A stretch of DNA of 64,000 bases, from NCBI GenBank assembly GCA_963830175.1, contig CAWHKV010000009.1:496001-560000 (forward strand). The letters are read 5' to 3'. This document shows positions 60,531-64,000 of this stretch, piece after piece. The notes below the pieces were generated by a model, which had not been told where the DNA came from, made no database searches, and worked only from the letters and a program-made list of their open reading frames with translations. Position numbers and translations under genes: made by a program. Positions within the stretch are counted from its first letter, which is position 1. Each line of letters starts with the position of its first letter. Source of the DNA: JBBRBB01 sp963830175. GTDB lineage: Bacteria > Bacteroidota > Bacteroidia > Chitinophagales > Chitinophagaceae.

Positions 60531-61910
60531 ATGGCAGATCTTTCTTCTTCACTTGGGCGATTGAGGGATTATTTTAATTCCGGAAACACTAAGCCCTATG
60601 CTTTTCGTAAGAAGCAATTAGAAAATTTAAAGAAGGCTGTGTTGCAGCACGAGGAACAATTATACGAAGCTTTATATACCGACCTAAAGAAAAGCAAGGA
60701 AGAAAGCTGGGTTACAGAAATAGGTTTTTTAATAGCTGAACTGAATGATTCGCTTAAACATTTAAAAGAATGGATGAAGCCTGATAAAGTGCCAACCAAC
60801 CTGCTGAATTTTCCTTCTAAAAGTTACATAAACAAAGAACCGCTTGGTGTGGTATTGATCATTGCCCCCTGGAATTATCCCTTTCAATTATTGTTTACGC
60901 CACTTGTCGGGGCAATAGCCGCAGGTAATTGCGTGGTATTAAAACCCAGTGAGTTTGCGCCTGCAACATCTGGTGTGATGAAAATGATCATCGAAAAAAC
61001 CTTTCCGCCAGAATACATTTTATTTATTGAGGGTGAGGGTGCAGAAGTTGTTCCTGCCATGATGCAACATTTTACATTTGATCATGTTTTTTATACAGGC
61101 AGCACAAGTATTGGTAAGGTGATATATAAAATGGCAGCAGAGCGGTTGGTTCCTGTAACATTAGAATTAGGTGGAAAAAGTCCATGCGTTATTGAAGCTG
61201 ATGCTAATATAAACGTGGCAGCCAGAAGAATTGCTGTTGCCAAGTTTTCGAATGCCGGGCAAATGTGCGTGGCACCCGATTATGTTTTGGTGCATAACAG
61301 CATAAAGGAGAAGTTTATTCTGCAGTTAAAAAAAAGTATTGTTACGTTTTTTTCAGAGGATGCAAGTCGCAGTTATAATTACGGTAAGATCATAAACGCA
61401 AAACAATTCGACCGCCTAATAAAATATTTATCCGAGGCCACCAATACAGTGCATGGGGGGAATCATAACCGCGAAAGCCTTTATATAGAACCCACTATAA
61501 TCGAGAATCCACTAATGGAAGATGCTATAATGCAGGAAGAGATATTCGGACCCCTGTTACCAGTTATTGGGTTTAACGATCAGGCTGAGGCCGTCAATAT
61601 CATAAGGGGTAATATTAATCCCCTGGCATTTTATGTTTTTACAGCATCATCTGAGAAAGAAAAATTCTGGTTACATTCTATCCCTTTTGGTGGCGGATGC
61701 ATTAACAATGCAAGTTGGCATTTAACCAACTATAACCTGCCATTTGGTGGACGTGGTTTCAGCGGAACAGGTGCATATCATGGTAAATTTTCATTCGATA
61801 CCTTTTCTCACAAAAAATCTATGATGAAGACTCCAACCTGGTTCGATCCCAAAATAAAATATCCTCCCTTCAAGGGAAAATTGAAACTTTTTAAGGCTAT
61901 TATCAAATAA
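60531..61910 (+). CDS. Aldehyde dehydrogenase (class 3-like)
   Basis: The 459-residue NAD(P)-dependent enzyme oxidises aldehydes to acids. PWNYPFQLLF and FYTGSTSIGK form the cofactor site. The catalytic Glu is in ELGGKSP near residue 211 and the nucleophilic Cys in AGQMCVAPDY near 245. The length, shorter than 480-500, and YNLPFGGRGFSGTGAYHGKFSFDTF near the C-terminus are typical of class 3 fatty-aldehyde dehydrogenases. A near-consensus -7 box TACTTTTA lies at 60509-60516. A peroxidase and an SDR gene follow. Confidence 0.92.
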   Translation: MADLSSSLGRLRDYFNSGNTKPYAFRKKQLENLKKAVLQHEEQLYEALYTDLKKSKEESWVTEIGFLIAELNDSLKHLKEWMKPDKVPTNLLNFPSKSYINKEPLGVVLIIAPWNYPFQLLFTPLVGAIAAGNCVVLKPSEFAPATSGVMKMIIEKTFPPEYILFIEGEGAEVVPAMMQHFTFDHVFYTGSTSIGKVIYKMAAERLVPVTLELGGKSPCVIEADANINVAARRIAVAKFSNAGQMCVAPDYVLVHNSIKEKFILQLKKSIVTFFSEDASRSYNYGKIINAKQFDRLIKYLSEATNTVHGGNHNRESLYIEPTIIENPLMEDAIMQEEIFGPLLPVIGFNDQAEAVNIIRGNINPLAFYVFTASSEKEKFWLHSIPFGGGCINNASWHLTNYNLPFGGRGFSGTGAYHGKFSFDTFSHKKSMMKTPTWFDPKIKYPPFKGKLKLFKAIIK

Positions 61911-61938
61911 ATATTTAACAGATTTCGTTAATATAGCC

Positions 61939-62529
61939 ATGACAATTAAACAAAAGGTCTTTCGGTTAAGTTATCCAATAATCATGCGCCTGACAAAATC
62001 AAAGAAAACAGGCACATCTCACCAGTTTAATAAATGCGGCAAAAGACCTTCTGCATCTTTTCATAATCTTTCTTTTAAACAAAATTGCGGTGAAGAACTA
62101 CCTTTTGAAACCTTTAAAGGTCGAAAAGTACTCATTGTAAATACTGCCACAGATTGTGCATTTACTACACAGTTTAAAGAGCTGGTTCAATTGCACGAGA
62201 GTTATAATTATATGCTGGATATTATTGCTTTTCCGGCAAATGACTTTAAACAACAGGAACGCGGTAGTGATGATGAGATCGCACATTTTTGCAAGGTGAA
62301 TTTTGGGGTTTCATTTCCCATCATGAAGAAAAGCGTAGTAAAGAAAAATGAATATCAGAACCCCGTATACAACTGGCTTTCTCACTCCGGCAAAAATGGC
62401 TGGAACAACCAATCTCCATCCTGGAACTTTTCCAAATATCTTGTAAATGAAGACGGGGTTTTAACCGATTATTTTGGTCCTACTGTTAGTCCACTTAGCC
62501 CTGAAGTGGCAGCTGCACTTAAGAAATAA
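61939..62529 (+). CDS. Glutathione peroxidase family protein (thiol peroxidase)
   Basis: The 196-residue protein has a GPx core: VLIVNTATDCAFTTQFKEL with peroxidatic Cys73, IIAFPANDFKQQERG, and PSWNFSKYLVNEDG with the conserved Trp and Asn. The residue after the active Cys is Ala instead of the usual Gly. An unusually long basic N-terminus of about 40 residues precedes the core; it lacks a clear signal peptide. The physiological reductant is probably thioredoxin, as for most bacterial Cys-GPx. It is 28 nt after the aldehyde dehydrogenase. Confidence 0.85.
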   Translation: MTIKQKVFRLSYPIIMRLTKSKKTGTSHQFNKCGKRPSASFHNLSFKQNCGEELPFETFKGRKVLIVNTATDCAFTTQFKELVQLHESYNYMLDIIAFPANDFKQQERGSDDEIAHFCKVNFGVSFPIMKKSVVKKNEYQNPVYNWLSHSGKNGWNNQSPSWNFSKYLVNEDGVLTDYFGPTVSPLSPEVAAALKK

Positions 62530-62578
62530 TTTACCAATTGTTATTGTTTTTTACAGGTAATTTGCCGGTAAAAATTGA

Positions 62579-63349
62579 ATGTCGACTACCGTATTAATTA
62601 CCGGTGCATCCCGCGGAATTGGAAAAGAATTTGCGCGCCAATTTGCAAGTCATGGTCATCATGTTATTCTCGTAGCCCGCGATGAGAAATCTCTTCAAAA
62701 TCTTGCTACGGAAATCAGTAAAAAGTATAAGGTGAATGCCACTGTGCTTGCACGCGACCTGAGCAATATTAACGATGCAGAAAATATTTACACCCATTTA
62801 AAAGTTCATGGAATAAAGGTAGATTACCTGGTAAACAACGCAGGGTTTGGCGACTATGCTTTTTTTCAAAACGAGGATTGGAAAAGGATTGAAGGTATGA
62901 TCTGTGTTAACCTAACGGCATTAACCCGGTTGTGTCATTTATTCGTTCAGGATATGGTTAGTGAAAAAAATGGGAAGATCATGAACGTTGCATCTACCGC
63001 TGCCTTTTTACCCGGACCTTTGATGGCTGTATATTTTGCAACCAAAGCATATGTGTTAAGTTTAAGCGAAGCATTAAGTAATGAACTTGAAGGAACGGGG
63101 GTTTCAGTAACATGCCTTTGCCCCGGTGCAACCGCCAGTAACTTTAAAAAGACCGCAAAAGTGAGTAGTAGTTTTTACAAAGGCAATATTCCTACATCTA
63201 CAGAAGTGGCAGCTTATGGTTATAAAAGCATGATGAAAAATAAACGTGTTGCCATTCACGGGTTAACTAACAAGCTGTTGATTTGGGGATCTGGTTTTGT
63301 ACCCAGATCAATTATTTTAAAGGTGGTTCGGTACCTGCAAACAAAATGA
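62579..63349 (+). CDS. Short-chain dehydrogenase/reductase
   Basis: The 256-residue classical SDR has ITGASRGIGKEFARQF, VARDEKSL, VNNAGFGDYAFF, and the catalytic pair in YFATKAYVLSLSEAL (Tyr, Lys). The C-terminal hydrophobic stretch (LLIWGSGFVPRSIILKVVRYL) resembles SDRs that associate with membranes and act on lipid-like substrates. The exact substrate is unknown. It may be cotranscribed with the aldehyde dehydrogenase and peroxidase, as an aldehyde/peroxide detoxification group; this is inference. Confidence 0.88.
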   Translation: MSTTVLITGASRGIGKEFARQFASHGHHVILVARDEKSLQNLATEISKKYKVNATVLARDLSNINDAENIYTHLKVHGIKVDYLVNNAGFGDYAFFQNEDWKRIEGMICVNLTALTRLCHLFVQDMVSEKNGKIMNVASTAAFLPGPLMAVYFATKAYVLSLSEALSNELEGTGVSVTCLCPGATASNFKKTAKVSSSFYKGNIPTSTEVAAYGYKSMMKNKRVAIHGLTNKLLIWGSGFVPRSIILKVVRYLQTK

Positions 63350-63355
63350 TTTCGA

Positions 63356-63670
63356 TTACCGCACAAACCTGAATTTAGGGGTTGGTTTAGCCACTAAACT
63401 TTTGTTTTTAACTCTTCCAAATGATTGTATAAAATACATGATGGTAAATGTTGGAATGAAATCCAGGCCCGGCAAAATTTCCTCAATAAAATTGAAAACG
63501 CCACCAAATAATCCTTTTCTTCCACCAAAGGTTTTATAGAATATCATTGCAGATATTGGCGCCCATAATAAGTCTCCCAATTCTCCGATAAATGGTATTG
63601 CATAAGTCGCATAACCAATAGCATCCATCGCAATACAGAAAAGTAGAGAAGGTTGTTTTTTCATGTTCAT
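63356..63670 (-). CDS. Small membrane protein, unknown
   Basis: The 104-residue protein has hydrophobic stretches (CIAMDAIGYATYAIPFIGEL and WAPISAMIFYKTFGG) and a later FIPTFTIMYFIQSF segment, then a basic tail. I know it only as a conserved hypothetical protein. Two Met codons near the start (63670 and 63664) are both possible. It is convergent with the SDR gene, 6 nt apart. Confidence 0.65.
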   Translation of the reverse strand: MNMKKQPSLLFCIAMDAIGYATYAIPFIGELGDLLWAPISAMIFYKTFGGRKGLFGGVFNFIEEILPGLDFIPTFTIMYFIQSFGRVKNKSLVAKPTPKFRFVR

Positions 63671-63728
63671 TCTGTTGGAGGATTTTTGGTCAAAATTGAA
63701 TCCAATAATTATTAATAAAATGTTTAAT

Positions 63729-63770
63729 TAAAAAAAATCCTCCTGCACATCAAAAAAAAGCAGGAGGAAA
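63729..63770 (-). terminator. Intrinsic terminator of ssb
   Basis: TCCTCCTGC (63738-63746) and GCAGGAGGA (63760-63768) form a 9-bp stem. On the minus strand it is followed by a T-rich run. It lies about 38 nt after the ssb stop codon. Confidence 0.88.
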
Positions 63771-63805
63771 ACAAACCAACCTAAAAAAACCAAAAAGTCG
63801 AAATT

Positions 63806-64000
63806 TTAATGGTTTTTAGCAAAAGCTTTATCGCCTAACATAAGCACCTCATTAACCTGCACCTCTGTTATGTATTTTTTTTGTCCGTCTTTACCCGTGT
63901 AATTACGGTTAACGAGTTTGCCTTCTATAGCTATTTCACTGCCCTTGTTTAGAAATTTTTCAGCAATGTCTGCCACCTTTCCCCATGCAACCAGGTTATG
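63806..64000 (-). CDS. ssb: Single-stranded DNA-binding protein, C-terminal part (truncated by window edge)
   Basis: The minus-strand frame from the window edge reads HNLVAWGKVADIAEKFLNKG, then SEIAIEGKLVNRNYTGKDGQ and KKYITEVQVNEVLML before stopping at 63806. This is the OB-fold core of SSB (HxxVxWGKxA...EGKL...). The tail is short (GDKAFAKNH) and lacks the acidic DxxPF end of housekeeping SSB, so it may be a secondary SSB paralogue. The N-terminus is outside the window. Confidence 0.85.
   Translation of the reverse strand, partial: HNLVAWGKVADIAEKFLNKGSEIAIEGKLVNRNYTGKDGQKKYITEVQVNEVLMLGDKAFAKNH

Noticed and set aside
63729..63770. Inverted repeat as transposon terminus
   Set aside because: It is followed by a T-tract on the minus strand just after ssb and is a standard terminator.
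1..64000. CRISPR array, prophage, insertion sequence, tRNA or rRNA genes
   Set aside because: No regularly spaced repeats, integrase, transposase, phage structural genes or tRNA-like cloverleaf were seen on either strand.

Overview
The window looks like a chromosomal segment of a Bacteroidota bacterium, most likely family Chitinophagaceae; the family is inferred from protein style, not proven. It is moderately AT-rich and genes lack clear Shine-Dalgarno sites. Many starts are preceded by the Bacteroidota -7 element TAnnTTTG. Typical gene pairs of the phylum are present: ubiE followed by porT (type IX secretion), a MoxR/DUF58/Bat cluster, an S46 dipeptidyl peptidase, a GH3-like protein, and trp genes in the order E-G-D-C-F-B-A. 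No prophage, insertion sequence, CRISPR array, tRNA or rRNA was seen. Nearly everything is core housekeeping.

Layout. 0.1-2.8 kb: LOG-family hydrolase, tadA, superoxide dismutase, DUF4142 lipoprotein. 2.9-5.8 kb: a secreted sorbosone/glucose-dehydrogenase-like propeller with its own cytochrome c, then an HGSNAT-like membrane protein. 5.9-12.7 kb: the complete tryptophan operon behind a leader peptide with tandem Trp codons and an intrinsic terminator. 12.7-19.1 kb: YihY-like protein and a three-gene RND efflux operon. 19-31 kb: phosphoesterase, gyrB, mfd, a ferredoxin-NADP-reductase-like flavoprotein, glycyl-tRNA synthetase and a frame-disrupted comM. 31-40 kb: FecA-like TonB receptor, GH3 protein, a small LuxR-type regulator, korB, an NlpC/P60 lipoprotein, polA. 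40-48.5 kb: DUF3052-like protein, M48 protease, GroES-like protein, response regulator, S46 peptidase, ruvB, a small transporter, porT, ubiE. 48.6-52.5 kb: MoxR-DUF58-BatD-like-BatA operon, batA frame-disrupted. 52.5-64 kb: short-chain dehydrogenase, msrC, psd, cdsA, DUF2007, a CPBP-protease/NAD-epimerase fusion, dusB, a frame-disrupted dipeptide epimerase, aldehyde dehydrogenase, glutathione peroxidase, another dehydrogenase, and the 3' end of ssb.

The most interesting signals are not genes. (1) Upstream of trpE there is a compact ribosome-mediated attenuator: a 19-residue leader peptide with Trp-Trp, a strong terminator, and an antiterminator arm inside the leader ORF that pairs 10 of 11 bases with the terminator's 5' arm. 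(2) A 15-nt core (TTGCGTCGCACACTT) occurs four times, always on the + strand and 34-40 nt after a stop codon. (3) Several genes have the -7 element only 4-8 nt before the start codon, suggesting leaderless mRNAs. (4) Four genes, and possibly a fifth locus that produces a fusion, show single-base disruptions of the same polarity (one extra base), which may be sequence errors or real lesions.
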